Source of the DNA: Manduca sexta | Lineage: Eukaryota; Arthropoda; Insecta; Lepidoptera; Sphingidae | DNA: 64,000 bases | Direction: 5' to 3' | NCBI RefSeq assembly: GCF_014839805.1 | Contig: NC_051115.1 | Location: forward strand, 3,656,600 to 3,720,599 | Shown: positions 36,657-51,600 of the stretch, in pieces | How the letters are laid out: each line of letters opens with the position of its first letter | Numbering within the stretch: position 1 is the stretch's first letter | Position numbers and translations under genes: made by a program | Notes under the pieces: generated by a model | The model's database searches: none | Seen by the model: the letters and a program-made list of their open reading frames with translations, nothing else | Told to the model about the DNA's origin: nothing

Positions 36657-39600
36657 CCACTAATGATTTCTATGTCTTTAGAAGTTGGATTTTGTTAATA
36701 TATATGCTGTGTGTCTACCAAAGAAATAAATAAATAAGTCTTCAACATCTGTCTGTATGTTATCGATTTTCTCAAAATCTACTGAACGGATTTTTGTACG
36801 GGTTTTACTAAACGATAGTACAATTCATGAGGAAGGTTTAGATGCTACCTTTTATCCTAGAATTCTCGCGGGAAAAACTTTGTGCAAGGCGAAGCCGCGG
36901 GCACAGTTAGTTTGCAAACAACAAAAAACTAAAACAAACATCAAAAAACCTAACAGGGAAGCCGATAGGAATGGGATTGTATGTCCATACCGCCCCATTC
37001 CTATCGGCTTCACTTATCGCTTGACGCCCTTGACGGTTCTCCACTGCTACATTACCATTTATTTTAACAGAGAGTTGTGCACTCATGCTTTTCACGCATA
37101 ATATAATCGATTAGAAAAAGTATACTTAGTGGGGCGCGTCATCGTCAATAAAATGATCTATATATGCTTGTGTTTTTTTTTATTGCTTTAAAAGACGAGA
37201 CGAGCTTGCCGTTCGCCTGATGGTAAGCGAAACGATCCATTAACAGTAGAAACACCAACACCTTAAATTTCAAAGTATTGTTTGGTATTCCACTGCGTTC
37301 GCCATCCTAAGACAAGATGTTAAGTCTTATTACGTCCAATAGTTACACTTTTAACAATATCTTTCAAAACGGAACACAGTCACTACACACTGCTACTTGG
37401 CGGCAGAAATAAACATTGCGGTGGTACCCAAGCGGACTCTCACATATAAGTTACCTATTACCACTAAATAACTTTGTTCGAACTTACCCCACCATTTATC
37501 CGGAATATGCCCGTTCCATCGAAGTCGTACCCGTCTGGGATGGGCCATTTCCTCCTACTTGTAGTATACTGTTTATTAAGCGGCGCAAACTCGTTGGGAT
37601 CGTCCTCTGAAACAATCAATACATTAGCATACTGAAAGTTGAAATATTCCAAAAGGGAACTCGACATTATGTAGGTGTTAATCGCACTCTTAATAAAATA
37701 ATGACCTATTTCAAATTTGTTAATTTGTGGCAGTCGTCGAAAAACTAATTTTTGTTTGCTACCTTTTTTTGAAGTTGCTATAAAATTTAGCTTATTAAAG
37801 ATAAATAAAAATGAAACCTATAGCATGAAAAAAAGGAAAAAAACTAAAAGGTCGCAAACAGAAATTGTTTGACGATTCCCACAAATGGGCAATTTTGGAA
37901 TGGGTCATTATTTTATTAAGAGTGCGTAATATGTATGAATGCGGTGTGCAAATCGTTCTAATGATAATTAGATTCTACATAAAAGGAAGCCCATAGCCAT
38001 TATATGGATCCTTCGTCACTGATGAGGACAACAAACAAGCAACAACAGTGGCGAAATGTCGATATAAACCCATTCCTGCCGGCTTCCCTTATATAATTTA
38101 TGTAAAATCTAATCATCATTGGAACGATTTATACCCTTTGCCATTGATGAGAACAAAAAAAGCCAACTTCAAAAAGTCTGACATATCAGTGGCGAAATGT
38201 CGATATAAACCTATTCCTGCCGGCTTACCTTTCGTAATTTATGTAAAATGAGATAGTCATTAAAACGATTTGTAGACTCCGTTCTTGCATATTAGTACTT
38301 ATATATTGTATCGGGATCCCTTTCAGAAAATTTCACGCTACTGAGAAGTATATTAGGGTTTTGAACCTGCAGACATTCGTCTCGACAGTCCATTATATTC
38401 CCTACTAGCGACCCGCCCCGGCATTCGCACGGGTGCAATATTTCTCCACTATATAATGGATGTTATTATACATATAAACCTTCCTCTTGAATCACTCTAT
38501 CTATTAAAAAAAACCACATCAAAATCCGTTGCGTAGTTTTAAAGATTTAAGCACACAAAGGGACAGAAAGCGACATTGTTTTATACTATGTAGTGATGAG
38601 ATAGTCATTAAAACGATTTGCAGACTCCATTTATACTTACTAGTATCTATATATTGTATCGGGATCCCTTTCAGAAAATTTCAAGCTACTGAGAAGTATA
38701 TTTGGGTTTTGAACATGCAGGCATTCGTCTCGACAATCCATTGTGTTCTCTAAAAGGCACTGTACTCTATAATTTTAATAGCAAATAATAACTAAATTAT
38801 AACTTACCAGGTATAGCTAGAATAAACATATTTTAAAATTATATAGTTACATATCGGAATGACGAGAGCAGAAAGCTGTCTAGATAAATTAATAGCTTTT
38901 TCTATGCGGACACAGCTAAGTGACTCCAATTCAATGGTAAGTGAAGTGAGGTCCAATAGAATGTCGACTGACGAGAGATTACCCCTCAGTCGACACAATT
39001 ATGCCTGTTGAATATACACAGACTGTTCCCGGAACGCGACACGTGGGCCACTATGGTTTAACACCTTGTGTACGGTTGCTATCCGGTCGGATATAAAATA
39101 TATCCTACCACCAATGACTGGTTTATTCATACAAAATTCTACATTATATTTTTTGCCTAAACTGTTTTATATAACACATAATTCAATTTCTTTTCCAGTA
39201 AACATAGAAATATAACATAGAAATATAACATAGAAATCTCAAAAGATAAATAAAGGGGGTGCCATGATTTATTGTCTTTCCAATTTTTAACAATTCGTCG
39301 CAGCGGCAACATCACACTTACAGTCAGAAACACACACGCACACGCCATTCGCACTAAACTACAAAATGATTAAAAAGTCAGAAACTAAAGCCGGAATATT
39401 TGGCGAAAATATTCGTTATTCATGAATGATTTTGTTACAGTGTCAGCAGAGGTTATTAGTATTTTGATTTACAAATAACATTTTATATTTGTTAATATTT
39501 TTATTAATGACCCTGAAATAAATGTTATCTGATGCAAGTACACTATATAAGGTACAAGAAATAAGTATATAAGGTGAATGAGTATAAATATAAGGCTTCG

Positions 39601-42600
39601 AAATGTTTTTTTTAGAACGTGGCAATACGTTTGTTACTCTGTCGAGGGCTTTCGGGTGAGCGCTTGCAATTCGAAGTGTGAAGGTGTTAAAATTGTTTAA
39701 GTACTTACAAGGTATTATTTCTGTAAATTATAATATAACATTTAAATAAATTAATAAAGCGCAATAGAGACGTTTTTGCCATCGAAACATATTATAATCT
39801 TCATATTTCCTGTATATAATTCTAATGGACTTTTACTATCCCATTGCTGGGCACGGACCTCTTGTACTTAATTAACTAGCCGATAAATATATTTTTTTTC
39901 GTCTGCCGATACATTTTTATTCATTTATAACACTCCATTAGATAATAAATTTAAAAAATACATACCGTCCTCTGAAAAATAACGTCGATTATTCGATTTG
40001 ATATGTAAGGGTAAGATCGGATCACGGGGTAATCTATACTAATATACAAAGCTGAAGAGTTTGTTTGAACGCGCTAATCTAGAACTACTTAATCAATTGA
40101 GATTTGTTTCATTATTAGGAAGCTACATTACCCCTGAGTGTTCTAGGCTATTTTTTATTCCGGGTAATATGAAGCGGGAGTTGTAACCGCGATGAAATTT
40201 TTCATGCAAGCTGAGCCGCGAGTATAATCTAATTTTATATGTAATCGTTTCAATATTACTCGTAAACGGTAACTAAAACGAAGGGATAAAAAAATACTCA
40301 TAACTTACTTTCGTATTCTGAAATAAGAAAATAATACATATTAGGAAAAATAATTGATTTTTTTTTCTTATCTTAAAAATAGTGTTCTTTTTTCAATAAA
40401 TTACATCAAGAGCGTCGCTAGCCGATGGCCCAAGGGCGGGGTGAGGGCAAGTTTGTATGGAGAATGAGAAAAGTATGAATTGTAGGTAAAGTCGAGAGCA
40501 CATGTTCCTCCTCCACTCCTCTTCCGCTTTAACAATAACATAGAGCAGAGCGTTGAGCGTACGGAATATTAGGAATGGAATTGGTGAATTAATTCGAGTT
40601 TTAGAACCTCTAGGGGGGAGAAGCTGCCCCTCCCTGCCCCCCCCCCCCCCTTGGCGACGCCCTAAAATTAGATCATGTTATAGCTCCACCAGGAAAATCT
40701 AATACCTCGCCATGTTGTGGTAAAATACATACATTCTTGTAGGTACTAATAATGTTAACATAAAATTGACGCCTCCAAAACAGATTTTCTTTTTCTCTGT
40801 AGGCTATGTTGAGGTACGGATTTATTATGTGATAGGTATTTAAGTAGGCGACTTACCATCGAACCCTGAAATAAAATTGATAATTTTATACATCAGAAAC
40901 TTATTTAGGAAGAGAATAACAAAACTTTACTTAATCAAGTAGACTTACTTCCTTATTCATAGACGTTTTTTTATTTAAGGACGGAGTAAAGCTGTGATAT
41001 CAAGTCTGTTTCTCAGTGCTGACGGCATGTCAGCCTTCGCAGTGCGTAGACATAGGGCCGTTGAGATTGGCTAATATTGAGATACAACAATATAAGGCAT
41101 TCACAACGGCCCTATTTACTTCGTCCTTAGATCAAAAACGTCTATGAATAAGGGGGTTAAAATTTAAATTCTCTTTTAAAAAAACATAAAAACTTATTGT
41201 ATAAATTAGTTGGCCTTTTTACTCGAACTTAACATAATTGCTTTTCTAATATATTTAATCACTTACAATAGAATAGTCAATTACTTTTTAAAAATACATT
41301 TACTACAATTGCATGTCACCCAAAATCTAACTGAAAAAGATTTTTGAAAATCCACGAAATAATAGATAAGTTATAAAGCTTTGAAATTGGGTGGAAAGGG
41401 GCAGCTGTCAAATAACTGTAAGAGCAAACTGTGACGTCATCAAGTGTCATGCATAACGCTACGTAAGAAAGCGATAACGCGATACAACTACACTCCTCTG
41501 CACACAGTATTTCAAATATAAATAACTGCTTAATTTTACAATCAATTTTGACGCTGATTTCACGGGAGAATTTTATTAATACAATATTTCTATAACTGTA
41601 TGTAGTTATATAAGTAATTCTGCATCATGATTATTATTATCTTGTACCTTAGTCTGTCATAAGTGCTATGTTCGCCTACGTGACCTTTTTTTATTGATCT
41701 GCATACGTCTGTCTTACTGTAAGGTATTCGCTTACGTGACATTTTTTTAATGGGCTGCATTCGTCTGAAGAGTCTCATTATAAGGTTTTTGAGTTCATTG
41801 TTGTCTTCACATAAGTATAGATTGTATCCGCTTTTAGTAAGTTTTTTGTATTTCGAAATTTTTACAGTCTGTCGCCGCCATTTTGTGCCCTTGGAAACCC
41901 AGTTGTATATTATATTTATCCCAGCTTTTAGAACTATAAGATTTATATGTGTTAAAACAATGAAAATCATACTTACTTTCCACTGGAAATAAAACAAAAT
42001 ATTCAAATTGACACCTTTGTTCCTTAGTATTTAATAGCACAATGTTATGTGTACTAATTAAGTCCCAGGTTTAATTCTTAGGATGGGAAATATTGGATAA
42101 GTTTCCAACGAAGATGAGTACTTGATAGTGTCTTTAAAGATTTTTACTTACTGTAATCGTCTGTAAATAAAACAATAATATTAATTCATTAATAATATGA
42201 CAAACTACATTACTTTATTTTACTTCGCGAAGAAAATAAGAAACGGGACTTTTCCTGGATAAACTCATTCACGCTGGCGGAGCCGCGAGCAATACCTAGT
42301 ATAATATTAAAATGTAAAAAAAAAACTTTAAAAATTAATAGAATATAATTTCACTTAATTGTTTCAAGACGACTGCATCTTGAAACAACGGGTTTACTAT
42401 ATAATCCGGTATTACCGCACGATCCGGAATTACCTCGTGATCCGAGACTAATAATATATCCGATATTACACCTTATAATCCGGTATTACCCACACTGAAC
42501 TATACTATACTCTTTTACCTTTATATATGTAATGATACTTACGCCACAGCTCATTGGCTATAGTGGCCTGGTCCGGCGAGGGTAGGCTGTAGATATACCC

Positions 42601-45600
42601 GATCTGACATGGGTTCCAATGCTCGCACACCTCCCTGTCAGGGTCTAGCTCCGTCACGAATTTGTACGTCTGAAATTATTTTGTGTGGGATATGAAACTG
42701 CAACTAGATAGTAATATCACACACATGCGCGAACATACATACACACGATGTATAATATCGGCCTAGGCTTTGCGGCAAGTTTCAAAAATGGGCTTTCGTG
42801 CCGGTATAGCTGCACCCTATCTGGTCAACAGAGATAAGGGTAAGTGTGGGGGGGGGGGGGGGGGAATTTTTGTCGGGGCGCGATGTGTGTGTGTTGGACG
42901 CGTCTCGGCCAGTACTACACGAACCGCGAACAATCTTGAGTACGGTCGGTATACAAATTTTACACCATCAGCAAAAAACTAGAAATTTGAGGGAATTTAA
43001 AAAATAATTGTATGTCGGGTATACTAATAATGGAATATAAATGTATAATTCAAATGTAACTCGCAAAAACCTAAGCAATGATGTGCCACAGAAAATCTAA
43101 TGGACATCTTGGGTTTGCTCAATATCAGCTTGAAGCCCTGTTGATGACAATAGGCTCATCACTTTAACCCACCATTTGAGACTTTCCCGCCTCACACCCA
43201 CCACTACAACTCCTGTAAGCCAGGATCGAGGGCACATGACACCGAGCGGTGAAGTTCAGAGTCTCAAACACTAATCTGTCATCCCGCAACGACTTTAATC
43301 AAATAAAATAACGAGTTGGTAATATTAATTATCCATGTTCCTCTATAGCAACGCGGGAGACAAAATGATGAAGTTTTAGCGGCGTAAAAGTAGACACCGC
43401 TGTAGAGGAACAGATGGCTACGTTCCTCTATGGAAGGGGAAGATTTCCAGTCAGGCAGATGTAGTGACCGGCCGCGGCCCCTCCGACGATTCTAATTCGG
43501 AGGCGGTAAATATGCAGCGCTACGCGCAAATTCTGCAATCGCAATCCAGGATCGTTTATCGCCATCTTGCGTGATTACTATGCGATAAATCACTACAGTT
43601 GTGTCAATACCACATAGGTCGTCTCGTAGTTCCATGGATGTTGACGAGATAGCGGTGAGGATACTAATTATACTGCCACAAAGTATACCATTTAGGGATA
43701 AAGCCATTACGATATGCATGTATGTACACTCTACAAGGCCGCAATTCGTCCTCGCCGCATTCCCCGTCCCCCCGACCCCTCCAATAGTTCCGACCTCCGT
43801 GCTGAATACGGTAATGGATAGATTGTTTAGTACCGTTTATCCCTAATTGTTGATGTCCCATCCTCTCCCAGTGACCGTCCTGAGCCGAGGTTCGTAACCC
43901 TCTAGTAAGTTGCTCTCAGATCACTTAATTTTCAAGGGTTGCGAGTACAAAGCGCTCACCGAAGTCCGATGTGTTTATAAAAGCCAACCCTTGTAAATGT
44001 AACAATTGTATATCTTGTAAAAAAAAGATATTTTTAAAATATTCCCCTCGTTCCTAATTACTCTTGCAGTTGCGAAGGGTCCATATAACCCTCTCGGCTT
44101 CCCTTTATGTAGAATTTATATAGAATCTAATTATTATCACAACGGTTTACAGACAGCATTGCTGCATATTAGGCCCTGTTGGGACACACACACTTGCGCA
44201 GCTATGTAAGTGCACGTGCGTAGTTGTGCGAGAACGCTGTGTCACACCATACCTCCCGTATAAAAGCAACGCGCGTCTTTGTTTAATTAGTACGCATTAC
44301 GATTTGTTACTATTACCATCTAAGTACGCCTCTGTGTATTAAACGTACTCTGGAGTTTTGAAATACATAATATATTCAGTGTCTTTGGAGTTTCATTATA
44401 GCTAGAGTTGCGACTCCCATACATTACATCAAATACACAGCCAACTCTACAGGCCCTATATGGTGTGTCGGGTTCTCTTTTTAGTTTCATCTTTCGCCAC
44501 TGCACTCCGGAGCCATTTTTCCACCCTTACATAAGTACTTCTTCACCCCCAAGTCTTGTTCACCCTTGAGTCCTTTTTTATCCCTGAGCCCTTTTTCACC
44601 CCAATACTCACCCTATCAGGATAATATCTATAATGCACGAGGACGTCATCGGTATCTTCAAGGGCGCATTTGTTAGTAGTGTAGTTGAGTGAAGTTCGCT
44701 CTATCGGAGCGCAGCCAATCACAGTGCTGCCGTTGCGCGGTAGATCTGGACCCTCGACTTTATGACCTGGGGATTGGGTTGAAATTTGCGTTTATAGTGA
44801 GATCAAGAATGAGGCAAAAACACGACTCCGCGTCGTTTGTGATTGGTTGAGAATACCACGTGATGACGCGCGGTCTCTCAACCAATCAGGAACGTCAAAA
44901 TTAAACGACATCGGGTTAGTGTCGCGAACAATATACATATCATCGATATATATGTACTACGTAATAGATTTGGCATTCCGAACATTCACAATGTTCAACT
45001 GAATTGAACTGCAATACATTCAAACTGACTTTACTATGGTCAATATTGACAGCTTGTGGTTGTGTACGGAGTGGCGCTCATGATATAAGAACTCGAGTCT
45101 AAGTGTAAACCTGGATGTGCATAAAATATTAGTCAAATAATTAAAATTATTTGTTGTTCAAGTGAATAAATAGGTTATAACAGTGACGTTTTGTCATTTT
45201 AGTTTCGATTTTGAACAAATAGTTTATACAGACGTTCGTGTCTATAGAATATACGTCAATTATCCATATTATATTATTTTTATAATATGGATATTGTGTT
45301 ATTAATTTCACAATAAAAATGCCTAAAATTATTTTACTCCGTGCTTTTCCTAAAGTACACATCGTTTTAATTTACAACCAACACTATTATTCAATAGACA
45401 ATTAATAAGGAATATTTTTGTACATTAAAATTTTCTTTCTCTCTTAAAATTTTCAGCGCTAAAATTGATAATTATCTATTCATATTATAAAATAAAGTCC
45501 CCAAAAGCTGTCTATCTGTATTTGATCGATTTCCTCTATACTCTAAATCTACTAAACGGATTTTTGTACGGTTTTTACTAAAAGATAGTGTAAATTTTGA

Positions 45601-48600
45601 GGAAGCTTTAGGTTAATACATTACGGTTTTATGTAAATTGACTAAAATATAACGATTACTGTTGAAGTTGTATGGTTGTAAAAAATCTCGTGGGTGGATT
45701 CAGGTGGGAAAAACTTTGTTAGCCACTGATTTCCAAGCGGACTAAGTCACGAGCATAGCTAGTTTAAAGAAATTATTCGTAAACCATTGCATATTCCCGC
45801 CAAAAGATATAAAACAAATAATATAATATCAGCCCTGTATTATATACTGTCCCATCGTTGGGCACGGGTCTCCTCTACTACTGAGAAGGATTAGGCCTTA
45901 GTCCACCACGCTGTAGTGCGGATTGGTAGACTTCACACACCTTCGAAATTCCTAATAGAGAATTTCTCAGGTACGCAGGTTTCCTCACGATGTTTTCCTT
46001 CACCGTCAAAGCAAGCGATAATTCATAAAACAAATGCTCAAGGCCATTTGCTTGAATACGGTTCTTAATGAAAAACACTCACGATTACAAAAGAAGTACT
46101 TATTCTCAGCGACGTAGAGTTCCTTATCCTCCGCGCTGAGGCAGGAGTCGTACATCACTGGTGTGGGTTCGATATCTTCTTCGCACATTATAATACCGGA
46201 GCCATCGGGCTCTTTCGGTGCTCGGTTAGCTGGACACCGATACATGAGACCTAAAAATGAATGAATTATTTTGAATTTCGGCAACGACAAAGAACAATGG
46301 ACAGCCACGCAGGAGGTATTTATTAGTTACTAGTTGATCCGACAGACGTTGTCCCGTCTTAACTATGTATGCACGCGCGCGTTCTGTCAATCGCTGACAG
46401 TTATTTCAAACAGTTGACAGTTATGTAAAATTAATATTTTCGTGAAATTTCTAATTTTCGGCGCAATATTTTGATTTTTTTTTCATAAGAACCTTCTCCT
46501 GACAATAACAAACACAACAAAAAATAGTGAAATCGGTCCAGCCGTTCACGCGTGATGGCGTGACCAAGGGAAATAGGGATAAATTTTTATATAATATATA
46601 GATTTATACATATATTATAACACCATAACAGTTAATACCAATGCGATTTTACACAGTTTTAATACATCTATGAGCCATTTCTGTGAATTGGTTGCATATA
46701 AATATATCCAAGCTCTGTGAAAAACATTATAGTGCACGAGTGTGTGCAATACACAAGCACTCTGTTCCTTCTCATAGTCCGGTGAGACATGATCGGAGAG
46801 AGATCAGCAGGAGATATTATAGTGCACGAGTGTGTGCAATACACAAGCACTCTGTTCCTTCTCATAGTCCGGTGAGACATGATCGGAGAGAGATCAGCAG
46901 GAGATATTATAGTGCACGAGTGTGTGCAATACACAAGCACTCTGTTCCTTCTCAGAGTCCGGTGAGACATGACCGGAGAGAGATCAGCAGGAGATATTAT
47001 AGTGCACGAGTGTGTGCAATACACAAGCACTCTGTTCCTTCTCATAGTCCGGTGAGACATGACCGGAGAGAGATCAGCAGGAGATATTATAGTGCACGAG
47101 TGTGTGCAATACACAAGCACTCTGTTCCTTCTCATAGTCCGGTGAGACATGATCGGAGAGAGATCAGCAGGAGATATTATAGTGCACGAGTGTGTGCAAT
47201 ACACAAGCACTCTGTTCCTTCTCATAGTCCGGTGAGACATGACCGGAGAGAGATCAGCAGGAGATATTATAGTGCACGAGTGTGTGCAATACACAAGCAC
47301 TCTGTTCCTTCTCATAGTCCGGTGAGACATGACCGGAGAGAGATCAGCAGGAGATATTATAGTGCACGAGTGTGTGCAATACACAAGCACTCTGTTCCTT
47401 CTCATAGTCCGGTGAGACATGACCGGAGAGAGATCAGCAGGAGATATTATAGTGCACGAGTGTGTGCAATACACAAGCACTCTGTTCCTTCTCATAGTCC
47501 GGTGAGACATGACCGGAGAGAGATCAGCAGGAGATATTATAGTGCACGAGTGTGTGCAATACACAAGCACTCTGTTCCTTCTCATAGTCCGGTGAGACAT
47601 GACCGGAGAGAGATCAGCAGGAGATATTATAGTGCACGAGTGTGTGCAATACACAAACACTCTGTTCCTTCTCATAGTCCGGTGAGACATGACCGGAGAG
47701 AGATCAGCAGGAGATATTATAGTACACGAGTGTGCAATACACAAGCACTCTGTTCCTTCTCATAGTCCGGTGAGACATGATCGGAGAGAGATCAGCAGGA
47801 GATATTATAGTGCACGAGTGTGTGCAATACACAAGCACTCTGTTCCTTCTCATAGTCCGGTGAGACATGATCGGAGAGAGATCAGCAGGAGATATTATAG
47901 TACACGAGTGTGCAATACACAAGCACTCTGTTCCTTCTCATAGTCCGGTGATACATGGCCGGAGAGAGATCAGACCTACGGCTTTACGTGCCGAGGCACA
48001 GGGATATCACACCGCCAACTCCCTGACTCCGAGCTGCGACTGAGTAATTTTTAAGACGGGAAAACCCAGTCGCAATTATTTTTGTTGCGACCCAGGATTC
48101 GGACCTAGAACCTCAGGGCGATAGTTGTACTCGTACTGCGTACATTACAGCTACGCCTCTGAGGCAAATTATTTTTTATTACAACAAAATAAATTTATTT
48201 ATCAAAATATTGAAAGTAATAAAAACACCTACACATGAGATACTTGTTTAAGGCTTTTACATCCGAAGGGGTAGACAGAGGTGCAGCTAATACAGCTACT
48301 TTTCGCCGTTGATGTAGAAGGGAGCAAGACCATAGCTATAGCGACTATGGCTTGAGTATAATTACTGCCAGGGATTCGAACCCTGGCTCTTAAAGCAGTG
48401 TCGTATCGCGCACGCGATACTACACCATCGAGCCACGCTACTGTCAAATATTCAACTGTTGATTATGCTAGCAATTAATTGAAACAGCTTGTCATTTTTT
48501 TATTATTGGAAGCATTTTGAAAGTGAATTATTGGCAGCTAGATGGCGCCATATTGCATATTGTGATATAGGTGAATTACTTGATAGTTCCCCTTATAATA

Positions 48601-51600
48601 AAAAAGAAATGGATTTATGTAATGATTTCTTGATTTGTTTACTTTAGAATAGCGAAAATGCGAACAAAACCAAAATCAATCGCACCCTTTCTAATAATAA
48701 GAGGTGGTTTGTTCCGCAACTCGGCTATGGTGACTCCCTTCTCGCCATTTTGAATCGCAGTCATGATCCTTTTGTAAAGCGTTGTTCGTCGTTCCTGCTC
48801 TGCGATTATGTACGGTAAGAGTTCTTCTGATAGCACATCTACCTTCTTTTTCGCTTCTGCGTTCATCTGAATCAGCCATAGACACATTTGGAAAAAAATA
48901 AGTAGAAGCACCAGTTATGGACACTAAAGTTTCGTGTCCATAATGACCGATCGGGTCGCAGTAACTCGCTGCAACTTATTTCTCATGAACCCACCCCTAT
49001 ATAAAATGGATAAGATAGATTTATGCGCTGCGGCTGGACCAGACCCGTTCCAGTGGACGCAATCAATAATAGAATGTTTATAGTGAAGTTATAAAATAAT
49101 AGAGGTTATACACACTACCTAACTGAAAATAAGGGAACGGATTACGTATCAAATAATAGAACCTCATCCCCTCTTTCATCCTATATGGCAACCCCACGAC
49201 CTTAGGTCTTATAAAATAACAATTATTTTTGTGTAATCATTAAAAAAAGAACTAATGAAAACAAAATATATTTTGTTGCCTCTCTAGTGATGAACTTTTT
49301 AAATTTGAACGAATCATATCTAGGTACGAGGTATAACTAGGTTTCTATCTGCATACGTAATTTTGGCGTGTTATACCGTCTGTAGTTAAAGAATAATACA
49401 TACCCTATCTGCATCTTTGTTGAATTTAATCCCGGTTCCATCCTGAAATAATAATTATGTTCACAAGCATGGACGCCGCTAAGATTATTTTTAGGGAGGT
49501 GCATCTGCATCCTATAGTAGGTACTACACAAAATCATCAAATTTATGTATTTTTTTTTCAAATAATAATCGCGCGGGTACATTGACATATAGACACGAAC
49601 GTCCATATAAACTATTTGTTCAAAATCTGAACTAAAATGGCAAAACGTCACTGTTATAACCTATTTATTCAATTGAACAACAAATAATTTTACTTATTTG
49701 ACTAATATATTTAATTAAAATCCAGGTTTACACTTAGACTCGTGTTCTTATACCATGAGCGCCACTCCGTACACAACTACAAGCTATCATTATTGACCAT
49801 ACTAAAGTCAGTTTGAATGGATTGCAGTTCAATTCAGTTGAACACAGTGAATGTTCGGAACGCGAAATCTAGTACATAGTATATATACATCTATGCACGG
49901 GTATTTATATATTCTAAACTATAATAAAACCTCTGTGATCAATGATTCTCATTGTCATTCAGTAATTTTTATTGTGATTTGTTCCGGACAGTGGGGTGCA
50001 CGTACACCCCCTTGCACCCTCTCCCGGCGGCCATGTTCACAAGATAATAATTACAATCGAGCGTGAACAGATTCATTTAATAAAGTACTATTTCAGACAA
50101 ATATTTCTATATAGGAGCGGCGATGGCCTAGTTGGTTGTGGAACGGACAGCTGAGACGAATGTCCGCACGTTCAAATCAAAACACACACACCTCTGACTT
50201 TTCTAAAATTATGTGTGTGTGTGTGTGAATTATTGTTTGCTTTAACGGTAAAGGAAAACATCGTGAGGAAACCTACACACCTTAGAAGCTCTCTATAGGA
50301 ATTTCGAAGGTGTGTGAAGTCTACCCGCACTACAGCGTGGTGGACTAAAGCCTTATCCCTCTCAGTAGTAGAGGAGGCCCGTGCCCAACAGTGGGACAGT
50401 ATACAATACAGGGCTGGTATTATTATTATTATTTCTATATAGTAGAATTACTTACCACAGCCTGTCTTCTAACAATATTAGCTAAATACCTCCCCCTCCT
50501 AGTGGCCGGTAGTAACACGCTGCCTGCCTGAACTTCATCTCCAGTCTATAAATAAATAGTTATCGCCATGTTCTTACAATGCTATATGATTTACACACTA
50601 TTATAAGAGAAGGTATATTTTTATTGAGTATAATATATATTTTTTTATTGCTTTGAATGACGAGATGAGCTTGCCGTTCGCCTGATGGTAAGCGATACGA
50701 TCCATAAAGAGTAGATACACCAACACCTTGAATTACAAAGTATTGTTTTGTATTCCACTGCGCTCGCCTTCCTGAGACATGAGATGTTAAGTTTTATTAT
50801 GTTCAGAAGTTACACTGGCTACAATGTCCTTCAAACCGGAACACAACAGTGACTACACACTGCTACTTGGTACCAGAAATATATTGCCGTGGTACCTACT
50901 TAGGCGGACTCTCACATAAGGGAGACCTACCACCAGGTCGATATTCAATAAGTATTGGAAGATATTTTCACTTTTATAACAGTGAAAAAAATTCGCATAA
51001 GAAAAATATGTAGAAGGTGCGAATAGAGTCACTGATTTCCTATTTTATTTCTGATTAGGGCCGGGTAACGGTAGACTAGAAATCACGTAGTACAAAAAAA
51101 AGGTAAAACAAAATTTTCAAACCATAAACTTTTTTTTTTTTTGGTTTGATTTACTCCTTAAGGAGAAGGCAAAGGCTCTTAGCCATACAGCCTAGTCTGT
51201 CTTCTTTTATACTCCTTCTTTATTACAATTTAAAGGCCGGAGCCATATCTGTAATATTCTTGAATTATAAGACGAAAGTCATGTTTGCAACGTTCCCAAT
51301 TATAAGGCTGAAGCCATGTCTGAAATATTCTCAATTATAGGGCCGAAGCCATATCTGATATAGTCACAATTCTTAGGCCGAGGCCATGTCTGAAATAGTC
51401 TCAATTATAAGGCCGAAGCCATGTCTGCAATATTCTCAATTATAAGGCCGAAGCCATGTCTGAAATAGTCTCAATTATAAGGCCGAGGCCATGTCTGAAA
51501 TAGTCTCAATTATAAGGCCGAAGCCATGTCTGCAATATTCTCAATTATAAGGCCGAAGCCATGTCTGAAATAGTCTCAATTATAAGGCCGAAGCCATGTC

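Noticed and set aside
41636..41641. A 6-nt microexon ACTAAG
   Set aside because: The donor GTACAA and the acceptor are weak, and phase 1 reading gives a TAA stop.
41590..42006. A 138-codon minus-strand frame
   Set aside because: It overlaps microexon 10 in AT-rich intron and shows no domain or codon signal.
46668..47943. Two long open frames (about 360 codons) on opposite strands with a 30-residue repeat
   Set aside because: Both come from a 90-bp noncoding tandem repeat whose length is a multiple of three; it is part of a SINE.
46725..47960. Regular repeats as a CRISPR array
   Set aside because: Units are directly adjacent with no unique spacers, and the genome is eukaryotic. The same holds for the 35-bp array.
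49114..49125. A 4-nt microexon TTAG after TTATTTTCAG
   Set aside because: It would shift the frame between exons 4 and 5, which join in phase without it.
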